From Flavobacterium frigoris (lineage in GTDB: Bacteria > Bacteroidota > Bacteroidia > Flavobacteriales > Flavobacteriaceae), in NCBI RefSeq assembly GCF_900111075.1, contig NZ_FOFZ01000002.1, positions 434,001-498,000 on the forward strand: 64,000 nt of DNA. Reading direction: 5' to 3'. Shown here in pieces: positions 9,128 to 18,037 of the stretch. The notes below the pieces were generated by a model. The model ran no database searches. It was not told the origin of the DNA and saw only the letters and a program-made list of their open reading frames with translations. A program made the translations under genes and the position numbers. Position 1 is the first letter of the stretch; every line of letters starts with the position of its first letter.

Positions 9128-9952
9128 ATGAAACGAATTTTAGTCCCAACCGATTTTTCAGCACATGCAGAAAACGCATTAAAAGTCGCCGCACAAATTG
9201 CAAAAAAAAGCAATTCTGAAATACTTCTACTCCATATGTTAGAAATTCCAAATCAAATGAATGACGCTATAACAGGAGCCGCAAGCATCCCTGAAGTGAT
9301 GCTATTCATTAAGAAAGCAAACGAAACGCTCCTAAAATTAAAAGACAATGACTATCTAAAAGGAATACAAGTAACTGAATTTGTGAAATTTGAAAAAGCA
9401 TTTGACGGAATCCTATCCTTTAGTAGTGAGCACAAAACAGATTTAATAGTCATGGGGTCTCATGGAGTTTCTGGTATCGAAGAAATATTAATTGGCTCAA
9501 ATACAGAAAAAGTAGTTCGACTCTCAGAAGTTCCGGTGCTGGTAATTAAAAAAGACTCCACCGAATTGAAAGGAACCAACTTTGTTTTCGCATCGGATTT
9601 TTCCAAAGAAATAAAAAAACCATTCGAAAAAATGATTGCCTTTAGCAAAATATTTGATGCAAAATTAAACTTAGTAATGATTTGCACCCCCAATAGTTTC
9701 AAATCAACTGCCCTTTCAGAAAAAATAATGAATGATTTCATAGCCGATTTTAAAATTACTAACTACTCCACTCATATTTATAATGACGTAAATATCGAAA
9801 AAGGAATCATTAACTTCTCTAAAACTATAAATGCTGATTTGATAGGACTATGCACCCACGGAAGAACAGGCTTAGCTCACTTTTTCACAGGAAGCATTGG
9901 CGAAGACTTAGTAAACCATGCGATAAGACCCGTAGTCACTTTCAAAATATAA
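9128..9952 (+). CDS. Universal stress protein with two Usp domains
   Basis: 274 residues made of two tandem Usp folds: residues 1-143 (MKRILVPTDFSAHAENAL, then the nucleotide-binding loop GSHGVSGIEEILIGSNTEKV) and 150-274 (FVFASDFSKE, then THGRTGLAHFFTGSIGEDLV). Both halves keep the G-x2-G-x9-G-(S/T) type ATP-binding motif, so ATP binding is likely. Double-domain Usp proteins are common in Bacteroidota and respond to stress or starvation; the precise role is unknown. The gene is divergent from rimP and monocistronic. Confidence 0.88.
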   Translation: MKRILVPTDFSAHAENALKVAAQIAKKSNSEILLLHMLEIPNQMNDAITGAASIPEVMLFIKKANETLLKLKDNDYLKGIQVTEFVKFEKAFDGILSFSSEHKTDLIVMGSHGVSGIEEILIGSNTEKVVRLSEVPVLVIKKDSTELKGTNFVFASDFSKEIKKPFEKMIAFSKIFDAKLNLVMICTPNSFKSTALSEKIMNDFIADFKITNYSTHIYNDVNIEKGIINFSKTINADLIGLCTHGRTGLAHFFTGSIGEDLVNHAIRPVVTFKI

Positions 9953-10027
9953 AGTCACTTTATTTTAGACAGCGCTTTCAAACTGGACAAAATGTGATTT
10001 CCGGAGTTTAAAATTACTCCAAAAAAA

Positions 10028-10050
10028 AAGCCTCTCATATTGAGAGGCTT
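10028..10050 (-). terminator. Terminator of tRNA-Gln
   Basis: 10-bp stem AAGCCTCTCA / TGAGAGGCTT with a 3-base loop; the minus strand continues into a long T run. It begins 4 bases after the tRNA. Confidence 0.8.
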
Positions 10051-10053
10051 TTG

Positions 10054-10124
10054 TTGGTCTACAAGGACTCGAACCTTGAACGACTGCACCAAAAACAGTT
10101 GTGTTACCATTACACCATAGACCA
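10054..10124 (-). tRNA. tRNA-Gln (UUG)
   Basis: Cloverleaf read on the minus strand: 7-bp acceptor stem TGGTCTA / TAGACCA, D stem GTGT/ACAC, anticodon stem ACTGT/GCAGT around loop TTTTGGT (anticodon UUG), T arm CAAGG-TTCGAGT-CCTTG. The discriminator is A (10054) and CCA is not encoded. A terminator follows directly. Confidence 0.95.
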
Positions 10125-10361
10125 TCAGTGCTGCTTAGCGAGTGCAAATTTATAATAAAATTCAGGTTGTGCAAACTTTTTTGAACTTTTTATTCAAAAA
10201 ATACACAAAAAAAATCAAATCAAATCACCTTCAAATTGAAAATTACTAAAAACCAATATGTTACCAAAATAAATAGTTTGACAGAAATTTTCGATAATCT
10301 TTCCTGCCTTAAATAAAAAAACATTTTCTTTGTAACTTAAAATATAACTAAATTTCAATAC

Positions 10362-13300
10362 ATGAATAAGGCGCCATTCAATTTCAATAAATGGAATACG
10401 ATCATAGGTTGGTTTACATTTGTCATCGCATTAATAACTTATACCCTTACGGTTGAACCCACAATGAGTTTCTGGGATTGCGGAGAATATATCGCTACCG
10501 CAGCAAAACTTGAAGTAGGCCATCCTCCAGGAGCACCATTGTTCCAAATGATTGGTGCCTTCTTTGCAATGTTTGCTTCTGACAACGAACATATCGCCTT
10601 AATGGTGAATATGACTTCTGTCGTTTCAAGTGCCTTTACTATTTTATTCTTATTTTGGTCTTCATCGATGATCTTGAAAAAATTAATTTCGAGAACAACG
10701 GAACCAAATCTAAAAGAAGACGAGACAACACAATTAAACACAAGTAACGCTATTGTAATTCTAGGGAGCTCCTTTGTTGGCGCTTTGGCCTATACTTATT
10801 CTGATAGTTTTTGGTACAATGCTGTAGAAGCTGAAGTTTACGCTATGGCCTCTCTTTTAATATCCTTACTTTTTTGGCTGGGTTTACGCTGGGAACAAGA
10901 CATGGATTCACCAAGAGGAAATCGATGGTTATTGATCATTTCACTAGTAATTGGACTGTCATTTGGAGTGCACTTTATGGCCCTTTTAACAATTCCTTCA
11001 ATCGGACTATTGTATTTCTTTAAGCATTACAAAACAGTTACTATAAAAAACTTCATCATTGCTAATGTTGTAGTTATTTCCATACTGTTATTTATATTCA
11101 AACTACTTCTACCATTAACGATGTCTTTCTTTGCGTCAACAGAGGTTTTTACGGTTAATGCCTTAGGAATGCCTTTTGACTCTGGAACTATTCTAGTTAC
11201 TGTCCTTCTTGCGGCCGCATTTTATTTCGGCCTGAAATACACTAACAACAAAGGTCTTGTAACCTACAATACGTTGATTTTATGTATTCTGTTCGTCTTA
11301 ATTGGATTTTCAACCTGGACGATGTTACCTATTCGTGCTAATGCCAATGTGAACATCAATGAAAACAAACCGTCAGATGCACGTGAGGTACTCGCTTATT
11401 ACAATAGAGAACAATATGGGTCTAACCCTTTGTTTTACGGCCCTCAGTACACCGAAGTTTTTGCAGGTTTAGACAAAAACAACCCATATCTTGACAAAGC
11501 TCCCAACTACGAAAGAAATTATAAAACTGGGAAATATGAAATTGTAAATAATTTTAAAAATGCTGTGCAAAATAGCGATGACAATCACAAAACGATTTTG
11601 CCTAGAATGTGGAGTACCGATCATATAGCTAATTATATGAACTTTACAGATGCTCCTGAATTCGAACTAAATCCTGATTACCCTTATGAAGAAGACTTAG
11701 CCAAATACGGAATTGATGTAAATCAATTGTCTGAAGAAGACTATAATAAAGCGATTGGGCAATTAAAGAATGAAATCAGAAAAACGGTTACAGAGTTTAG
11801 AACTGCCTACGCTCAAAAGCAGATCGACAATGATGGCTATGTAAAATTCCTAAAAAGTTACGGAGACTATTTGATAATAGAAAAACCAACAACAGTAGAC
11901 AATTTGAGTTTTATGTTCGAATACCAGTTTGGCTATATGTATTGGAGGTACTTGATGTGGAACTTTGTTGGACGTCAAAATGACAACCAAGGAAGATACG
12001 ATAGTCTAGACGGAAACTGGATTAGCGGCATAAAATTTATGGATGAGTTACACCTAGGCTCACAAGATAATTTACCCGCTGATGTCCTACAGAACAAAGG
12101 ACGTAATACCTATTACTTTCTCCCATTCCTTTTGGGACTTATCGGATTAATGTATCATGCCACTAAAGACCGCAAAAGCTTCTACGTCTTATTGACTTTA
12201 TTCTTATTCACTGGTATTGCTTTAAAAATCTATCTAAATGAAAGACCTTTTGAACCACGAGAGCGCGATTATGCCTTAGTGGGTTCTTTTTATGTTTTCG
12301 CGATTTGGATAGGATTTGGAGTGTATGCGCTTTATGAAAGTGCCCAAAAATATTTAGCCCCAAAAATAGCAGGGCCAATAATTATTGCTGCAAGCATATT
12401 AGCAGCTCCTGTGCTTATGGCGTCCCAAAATTGGGACGATCATGACCGTTCAGGAAAATATACGGCAACTGCAATGGCAAAAGCATATCTTAACTCCTGT
12501 GATCCTAATGCAATTCTATTTACCATAGGTGACAATGACACTTTCCCATTGTGGTACGCACAGGAAATAGAACACGTAAGGACTGACGTTAAAATTGTAA
12601 ATACTAGTCTTTTTATGACCGATTGGTATATCGACCAAATGAAAATGAAAACATACGAAGCTGAACCATTACCAATCTCTTTTACCCATGATCAGTATGT
12701 AGGGGACAAATTGGATTACGTTGCGCACATTCCAAAAACAGAAAGCAGATGGGACGTCAAAGATTTAATGGACTTCATTAAAAATCCAAAATCTACTGTT
12801 GGTATGCAAAACGGACAAACGATTCATTTTTATCCAACTAATAAAATCAGAATTCCTGTTGATAAAAATGCAATCATACAAAACAAGGTAGTTGCACCTA
12901 AATATTATGACTCAATTGTACCTTATATTGACATCGACATCAAAGGGAACGCTTTGTATAAAAACCGATTAATGATGCTTGATATCGTAGCCAACAACGA
13001 TTGGAAAAGACCCATCTACTTTAGCGCTGGTTCTTTTGATGATGATGACTACATCTGGATGAAAAACTACCTGCAACTCGACGGAATGGTCTATAAATTA
13101 GTTCCTGTAAAAAATGCAATCCCTAAAGATGGTAGCCCATTAGACATGGGACAAATTGATTCTGACAAAATGTACAACAATGTTATGAAATGGGATTGGG
13201 GTAATAGCGATAGCGACAAAATTTACCATGACCCTGAAACGAGACGCGAGAGTATTACATACAGAACAAATCTTGCTCGATTAATGGATCAATTGATTGT

Positions 13301-13673
13301 AGAAAGAAAATTCGATAAGGCAAAAAAGATTATTGAATTGTCTATGACAAAAATGCCATTGGATAAATTTGGCTATTACTCCTTAGTAGAACCTTTTACA
13401 AAAGGGTATTACCAAGTGGGTGAAAAAGCCAAAGCACAAGATCTCTTAGAAAAATTAATGGCAAAATACAAAGACAACCTTAATTACTACAGTAAATTAA
13501 GCTCTTCAGAACAATCAAGCTTAGCTGTTGATATTATCACAGACCTTGAACGCTACAGAAGCTTATTGCAAGTAATGAAAGAAAATGGAGACTTGAATTT
13601 CTATAATAAAAATAGAACTGTATTTAATACTTATATTCAAATGTTCGAACGTTTCGGACGAGAAAGAGAATAA
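10362..13673 (+). CDS. DUF2723 multi-pass membrane protein, likely GT-C glycosyltransferase
   Basis: 1103 residues. The N-terminal half is a multi-pass membrane region beginning with the DUF2723 signature (LEPTMSFWDCGEYIA-type stretch: here TVEPTMSFWDCGEYIATAAK near residue 29, then GHPPGAPLFQM). Acidic residues in the first outer loop (DCGEY) match the GT-C arrangement in which Asp/Glu coordinate metal and lipid-phosphate sugar. Around residues 600-700 more membrane helices follow, then a soluble C-terminal domain with GDNDTFPLWYAQE and a TPR-like tail (about 970-1103). The eukaryotic relative TMEM260 is a protein O-mannosyltransferase; transfer of sugar to exported proteins is therefore an inference. 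Single gene with a strong terminator after it. Confidence 0.8.
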   Translation: MNKAPFNFNKWNTIIGWFTFVIALITYTLTVEPTMSFWDCGEYIATAAKLEVGHPPGAPLFQMIGAFFAMFASDNEHIALMVNMTSVVSSAFTILFLFWSSSMILKKLISRTTEPNLKEDETTQLNTSNAIVILGSSFVGALAYTYSDSFWYNAVEAEVYAMASLLISLLFWLGLRWEQDMDSPRGNRWLLIISLVIGLSFGVHFMALLTIPSIGLLYFFKHYKTVTIKNFIIANVVVISILLFIFKLLLPLTMSFFASTEVFTVNALGMPFDSGTILVTVLLAAAFYFGLKYTNNKGLVTYNTLILCILFVLIGFSTWTMLPIRANANVNINENKPSDAREVLAYYNREQYGSNPLFYGPQYTEVFAGLDKNNPYLDKAPNYERNYKTGKYEIVNNFKNAVQNSDDNHKTILPRMWSTDHIANYMNFTDAPEFELNPDYPYEEDLAKYGIDVNQLSEEDYNKAIGQLKNEIRKTVTEFRTAYAQKQIDNDGYVKFLKSYGDYLIIEKPTTVDNLSFMFEYQFGYMYWRYLMWNFVGRQNDNQGRYDSLDGNWISGIKFMDELHLGSQDNLPADVLQNKGRNTYYFLPFLLGLIGLMYHATKDRKSFYVLLTLFLFTGIALKIYLNERPFEPRERDYALVGSFYVFAIWIGFGVYALYESAQKYLAPKIAGPIIIAASILAAPVLMASQNWDDHDRSGKYTATAMAKAYLNSCDPNAILFTIGDNDTFPLWYAQEIEHVRTDVKIVNTSLFMTDWYIDQMKMKTYEAEPLPISFTHDQYVGDKLDYVAHIPKTESRWDVKDLMDFIKNPKSTVGMQNGQTIHFYPTNKIRIPVDKNAIIQNKVVAPKYYDSIVPYIDIDIKGNALYKNRLMMLDIVANNDWKRPIYFSAGSFDDDDYIWMKNYLQLDGMVYKLVPVKNAIPKDGSPLDMGQIDSDKMYNNVMKWDWGNSDSDKIYHDPETRRESITYRTNLARLMDQLIVERKFDKAKKIIELSMTKMPLDKFGYYSLVEPFTKGYYQVGEKAKAQDLLEKLMAKYKDNLNYYSKLSSSEQSSLAVDIITDLERYRSLLQVMKENGDLNFYNKNRTVFNTYIQMFERFGRERE

Positions 13674-13700
13674 AGTAGCCCCATAAATATCTTTTAAAAA

Positions 13701-13730
13701 ATGCAGCAAAATTTAGAAATTTTGCTGCAT
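13701..13730 (+). terminator. Terminator after the DUF2723 gene
   Basis: Stem ATGCAGCAAAATT / AATTTTGCTGCAT, 13 bp or more with a 2-4 base loop, followed by nine T. The ATG of an in-frame upstream start for the next gene lies inside this hairpin. Confidence 0.85.
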
Positions 13731-13763
13731 TTTTTTTTAATTTTGATACAAACAAATACCAAG

Positions 13764-14411
13764 ATGAGTTTTTACTGGATTAAAACACATTCACTAATCA
13801 AGAAATTATTCTCTCACTATATATGGGACTTGCCAAATACTGAAAATAAAGTTTACTTGACATTTGATGACGGCCCCACTCCAGAAATTACGGAATGGGT
13901 TATGGAACAGCTAGATTTGTACAACGCCAAAGCAACTTTTTTCTGCATTGGAAAAAACATTGAAGCCCACCGCTCTATTTTTGAAAAATTAATACAGAAG
14001 AAACATGCTATAGGCAATCACACTTTCAATCATTTAAACGGATGGCAAACTTCCTCAGATGACTATAGCGCCAATGTTTCACTTTGTGCTAATTCGATTA
14101 AAAACCACACAATTGGAACCAGTAACTCAGCCTCTAAACTCTTTCGCCCTCCCTATGGAAAAATTAAATCCATACAAGCAAAAAAATTAAAAAACAAAGG
14201 GTACAAAATAATTATGTGGGATGTTCTAAGTGCTGATTTTGATCAAACAATCACAAAAGAAAGATGTTTAAAAAATGTCACATCGAATATAAAACCAGGA
14301 AGTATAATTGTATTTCATGACAGTGTAAAAGCATTCAAAAACCTAGAATATACACTGCCAAAAGTCTTAGATTATTTAGATAAAAACAACTTCAGATGTG
14401 AAGTTATATGA
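13764..14411 (+). CDS. Polysaccharide deacetylase family protein (NodB domain)
   Basis: 215 residues from ATG 13764; an in-frame ATG at 13701 is rejected because it is inside the preceding terminator. NodB motifs are all present: TFDDGP (motif 1, metal and base Asp), NHTFNH (HxxxH type metal ligands), FRPPYG (motif 3), MWDVLSADFD (motif 4) and IVFHDS (motif 5). The enzyme would deacetylate N-acetyl sugars of cell-wall or exported polysaccharide. There is no clear signal peptide, although the first 20 residues (MSFYWIKTHSLIKKLFSHYI) are basic and hydrophobic. It converges with the thioredoxin-like gene, 17 bases apart. Confidence 0.88.
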   Translation: MSFYWIKTHSLIKKLFSHYIWDLPNTENKVYLTFDDGPTPEITEWVMEQLDLYNAKATFFCIGKNIEAHRSIFEKLIQKKHAIGNHTFNHLNGWQTSSDDYSANVSLCANSIKNHTIGTSNSASKLFRPPYGKIKSIQAKKLKNKGYKIIMWDVLSADFDQTITKERCLKNVTSNIKPGSIIVFHDSVKAFKNLEYTLPKVLDYLDKNNFRCEVI

Positions 14412-14428
14412 CAACAGAAGAAAAAGTA

Positions 14429-14725
14429 TTACAATTGCTCTTGTACTATACTGATAAGAGTATTAGCATCTAGCTCACCTGATTGTCTCCAAATCATTTG
14501 ACCTTCCTTATAAATCATTAAAGTAGGAAGCCCTTTAATTCTTAAAGCATCAGCTAATTGCTGATTTTTATCGACATCAATCTTAATAACCTTTGCCTTG
14601 TCGCCAAGGGCTGCTGCCACATCTCTTATTACAGGATGCATAGAAACAGATGACTCATTCCAATCTGTGTAAAAATCTAACAACACAGGCACTTGTGCGC
14701 TTATAAGTTCTCCAAATTTTGACAT
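14429..14725 (-). CDS. Thioredoxin-fold protein without active-site cysteines
   Basis: 98 residues with a thioredoxin fold: VPVLLDFYTDW, the beta strand and Asp KVIKIDVDKNQQLADAL, and the cis-proline loop GLPTLMIY. Where WCGPC is expected the sequence is WNESSVSM, and the protein contains no cysteine at all, so it cannot be a dithiol reductase. A binding or chaperone-like role is an inference. It has its own TACATTTG box at 14779-14786. Confidence 0.82.
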   Translation of the reverse strand: MSKFGELISAQVPVLLDFYTDWNESSVSMHPVIRDVAAALGDKAKVIKIDVDKNQQLADALRIKGLPTLMIYKEGQMIWRQSGELDANTLISIVQEQL

Positions 14726-14778
14726 AAAACCAACGAATTTAATTTTTAAATCTACTTAAAAAAACAGACATTAAAGTA

Positions 14779-14786
14779 CAAATGTA
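14779..14786 (-). promoter_or_regulatory. Predicted -7 promoter box of the thioredoxin-like gene
   Basis: Minus strand TACATTTG, full TAnnTTTG match; start site near 14775, about 50 bases before the ATG. Confidence 0.5.
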
Positions 14787-14800
14787 GCATTTTTAACTAA

Positions 14801-16036
14801 TTATGCTACATTCTTACCTTTTTTTAGTTCAATGACCGTAATTTCGGGCATTATTCCAACCCTGCCAGGATAAGCGTGAAAGCCAAATCCTCTATTTACA
14901 TAAACATATCTTCCTAGGTTTTCATACAAACCAGCCCATTGCGTATAAACGTATTGAGCTAAACTCCACTTAAAATAACCTGGAATTTCAATTCCAAATT
15001 GCATACCGTGCGTATGACCAGAGAGTGTTAAGTGAAAATTCTTTTCATGGTTTTTGATTTCGTAATCCCAATGACTTGGATCATGGCTCATTAAGATTTT
15101 AAAATCATCTTGATGCACCCCTTGTGAAGCCAAATTAATATCACCCGCTTTTTTAAAATTTTGCCCCCAATTCTCCACTCCTATTAATGCAATTTTATCA
15201 TTGCCTTTCTCTATATAGGTATGCTCATTCAATAATAACTTAAAATCAATTTGTCCATAAAGATTTTTTATCGCCTGAAAATTGTCTTCTTTAGCCGCCT
15301 CTGTCGGCCAAGTAACATACTCACCATAATCGTGATTTCCAAGAACAGAATACTTACCGTACTCGTGTTTTTTAATTCTATTGAAGGTTTCTAACCAAGG
15401 ATGCATTTCCTTAGCATCTGTGTTGACAATATCACCGGTAAACAAAATCATATCAGAATTTTGTTCATTTACCAAATCGATTGCATAATTAATCTTCTCT
15501 GGATTATCAAAACTACCACTGTGAACATCTGATATTTGTGTAATGGTAAAACCATCAAAAGCATCTGGCAAATCTGGGAAAAAGATGCGTTGTTTTATTA
15601 CTTTATAATTATACCTCCCAATGGTTATTCCATATATTAAAGACATAAATGGGACTGCTGCTAATCCTAGCCCAACCTGACTTACAAATTTTCTTCTCGA
15701 GGCAAAAAAGGCTGCTTTATCATTATTTTCTATAAAATAATTTATGGATCCGGTACCTAATCTAAATAGATCTTCTCCAAGTAATACTAGAGTCAATACC
15801 ATTTTAGGAACATAAACTAAAAGCACTAAACCCATTGTAAACATCGTCTGCTTCGTTTGGCCCACAGAGCGATCAAATTGCATAACAGAATAAACAATAA
15901 ATATAAAAACCAATACACTAATAATCTGATAAGATACTAAAACCCATTTTAGCTTAATTAATGTTCTTAATGCTTGAAATGCATAAAGCTCTATTATAAT
16001 AAGGACGAGACTTAAAAACACGATACGAAAAATCAT
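14801..16036 (-). CDS. Membrane-anchored metallophosphoesterase
   Basis: 411 residues from ATG 16036 (an in-frame TTG at 16057 is less likely). About four hydrophobic segments occupy the first 130 residues; the rest is a calcineurin-like phosphoesterase with the five expected blocks: ITQISDVHSG, FTGDIVN, VLGNHDYG, MSHDPSHW and LSGHTHGMQ. The arrangement resembles YkuE-type and UDP-2,3-diacylglucosamine pyrophosphatase-related membrane phosphoesterases. Substrate unknown; the catalytic domain follows a membrane anchor, so it likely acts at the membrane surface. Monocistronic. Confidence 0.85.
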   Translation of the reverse strand: MIFRIVFLSLVLIIIELYAFQALRTLIKLKWVLVSYQIISVLVFIFIVYSVMQFDRSVGQTKQTMFTMGLVLLVYVPKMVLTLVLLGEDLFRLGTGSINYFIENNDKAAFFASRRKFVSQVGLGLAAVPFMSLIYGITIGRYNYKVIKQRIFFPDLPDAFDGFTITQISDVHSGSFDNPEKINYAIDLVNEQNSDMILFTGDIVNTDAKEMHPWLETFNRIKKHEYGKYSVLGNHDYGEYVTWPTEAAKEDNFQAIKNLYGQIDFKLLLNEHTYIEKGNDKIALIGVENWGQNFKKAGDINLASQGVHQDDFKILMSHDPSHWDYEIKNHEKNFHLTLSGHTHGMQFGIEIPGYFKWSLAQYVYTQWAGLYENLGRYVYVNRGFGFHAYPGRVGIMPEITVIELKKGKNVA

Positions 16037-16147
16037 TATAATTATTTTTATTGACAAAATAACAAATTAAGAACATAGGATCTCTTGATATTAATCAAAA
16101 TTTAACTAAAAACAATAAAGTCATAATTTAATAACAGGAAAAACAAA

Positions 16148-16179
16148 AAAGGTTAGTATGTTCAACCACACTAACCTTT
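16148..16179 (-). terminator. Terminator of the surface-protein gene at 16.2-17.7 kb
   Basis: 10-bp stem AAAGGTTAGT / ACTAACCTTT with a 12-base loop; the minus strand runs on into TTTTTT. Confidence 0.75.
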
Positions 16180-16201
16180 CTTGCTAACTAAACCAAGTAC
16201 T

Positions 16202-17689
16202 TCAATTTACTATAAGATTCATAGATACTGTCAATATATTACCAGTACCATTAAATCGTTGCGCAAAAACCTCGACATAGTCATTAGGGGCCAGCTCAAC
16301 AATTGATTGAAAAGGTACCGCAAGCACGTCAGACGTTGAATTAGAACTTACATAAACCTTCGATTGATTGATTACTACCCCATTTTTTGCAATGTAAAAT
16401 ATATATATTGTTGAATTTGCACTAGCCTGAAAAGAGGAAGCTCCACTTATTTTAAAATATCTTTTTTTATTACCAAAGTATTGTAATCTATTATCAACAC
16501 CTCCCCTAGAAAACCGATACAAGTTGTTTGATACTGTTGCCCCTGTTAATTTGGTTGCAGTACTTGTGTTTAGTGTAGTTGAAGAACCGGTACCTACTCC
16601 CAAATCGTTACTAGCATCCCCTACTGCTACCGCATCCCCTTCAACAGGTATCCCCGGACAAGTAATAACCCATTTATTATTAAAATTATAACCTACATAA
16701 CTTCCAGTTGTATATCCTTTTACATATTGTCCGGTAGTTAAAGTTCCTGTAAAAACTACTTCACTCATCATTCCATCACCTGAAATTGTAGGATTTGAAG
16801 AAACATCAACACCAATTTTCGCACCTACTACTTCACTAAACCCTCCTGTTTTTGCTAATAGTCCAAAAGTTCCTTGGAACGTCTCGTAGGTCCCACTATT
16901 ATTCCCGAACCAACCCATATTACTCAATAACAACTTACTGATGTCCTTATAAACAATTCCAGTTGTATTACCAGCAAACTGTACAATACTAACAAATACT
17001 AAGGCAAAATTTTCGATTTTACCTACATTTGAGGAACTTGCAATAATACCATCTCTTAAAATTAAGTTTTGAGTCTGCGTGCCTGCACCAATTGAACCTG
17101 TACCTATAATATTAAAAACATTACCTGCAGTAGCAACCAAAGTTAATACTCTTATAGAACCTCCTGTTGTACCTACAAATAAATCTCCTGATGATTTAAC
17201 TAATTTATCATCACTAGAATCTAATCCTACCACATAAGCATTATTTAACTCAATAGGTAAATCAACCATGACCGTACCATTTATTTCGTATAAAGTTTGA
17301 GAGTCTAAAACGTATTTTGTGCCGCCTCCAGCTGTTTTTTCGGCAGCAAGAACAGTTGCTAAAACGTCTGTGGATTTTATTCTTTTAAATTTACTTCTCC
17401 CTTGCGCACTATTAATCCATGTAGCTGCTGGCAGATCATAGTAAGAGAAAAGTTTTAAATCAGTATCATAAACCATTAATCCATTAGAAGGAGAAGCAAT
17501 TGCAATTTTCTGTACGGTTGTCATTCTTGGCGTCAACAATCCTTGTGTTGTAGATGTTATATCTAACATAGAAGATGCACTTGGACTTGTTGTTCCAATA
17601 CCTACTTGACCAAACATATTTGTAGTTATTACAATAAAAAATAACATTGAGGCTAGTAATACCTTTTTAGCAGAGTAATTGTTTTTCAT
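16202..17689 (-). CDS. Large secreted surface protein
   Basis: 495 residues from ATG 17689 (MKNNYSAKKVLLAS), chosen because a signal peptide ending near TNMFG starts there; the reading frame is open further upstream to 17773 but that part is not protein-like. The mature N-terminus carries the Flavobacteriaceae surface-protein opening VGIGTTSPSASSMLDI followed by GLMVYDTDLKLFSYYD, as in proteins with tail-fibre-like trimeric stems. The remainder is Gly/Ser/Thr/Asn-rich and beta-structured, with no catalytic motif that I can identify. It has no cysteine-rich or C-terminal type IX sorting domain that I recognise. Function unknown, probably exposed on the cell surface. Confidence 0.7.
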   Translation of the reverse strand: MKNNYSAKKVLLASMLFFIVITTNMFGQVGIGTTSPSASSMLDITSTTQGLLTPRMTTVQKIAIASPSNGLMVYDTDLKLFSYYDLPAATWINSAQGRSKFKRIKSTDVLATVLAAEKTAGGGTKYVLDSQTLYEINGTVMVDLPIELNNAYVVGLDSSDDKLVKSSGDLFVGTTGGSIRVLTLVATAGNVFNIIGTGSIGAGTQTQNLILRDGIIASSSNVGKIENFALVFVSIVQFAGNTTGIVYKDISKLLLSNMGWFGNNSGTYETFQGTFGLLAKTGGFSEVVGAKIGVDVSSNPTISGDGMMSEVVFTGTLTTGQYVKGYTTGSYVGYNFNNKWVITCPGIPVEGDAVAVGDASNDLGVGTGSSTTLNTSTATKLTGATVSNNLYRFSRGGVDNRLQYFGNKKRYFKISGASSFQASANSTIYIFYIAKNGVVINQSKVYVSSNSTSDVLAVPFQSIVELAPNDYVEVFAQRFNGTGNILTVSMNLIVN

Positions 17690-18037
17690 AACATGCATCT
17701 TATAATTTATATCTAAGCCCGACGAGGCATAAAACCACTTTACAAACATATACAATATATCGACCAAATACACATTACGTCGACAAAACGCATATTTATT
17801 TAACTCAAAACGTTAAAATTAATTAATTTATAATCTAAGTACTACAAAAAATAACTGTCTGATTTTAAACCAAATCTGTTTCAAGAATGAAAGTAAAAAA
17901 CGCCCTACAAATATTATTTGCTTGCTAAAAAATTTCAAAATCATGAAATTACCATATCGATTTTTAGAAATATTAAAATCCGTTCCATCTTTATCTTTTA
18001 AGTTTTGTACTTTTGAAATCTTTACAAAATCACAATT
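17690..18037. other. Intergenic region between the surface-protein gene and polA
   Basis: AT-rich divergent intergenic region. The only feature I can support is the polA promoter box at 18008-18015; no RNA gene or repeat is visible. Confidence 0.5.
18008..18015 (+). promoter_or_regulatory. Predicted -7 promoter box of polA
   Basis: TACTTTTG, full match to TAnnTTTG, 22 bases before the polA ATG. Confidence 0.5.

Noticed and set aside
9965..10174. Minus-strand open frame of 69 codons
   Set aside because: It covers the tRNA-Gln gene and its terminator; not a protein gene.
13701..13763. Longer N-terminus for the polysaccharide deacetylase
   Set aside because: The ATG is the first base triplet of the terminator stem of the preceding gene.
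17690..17773. Longer N-terminus for the surface protein
   Set aside because: It would bury the signal peptide; start at 17689 preferred.
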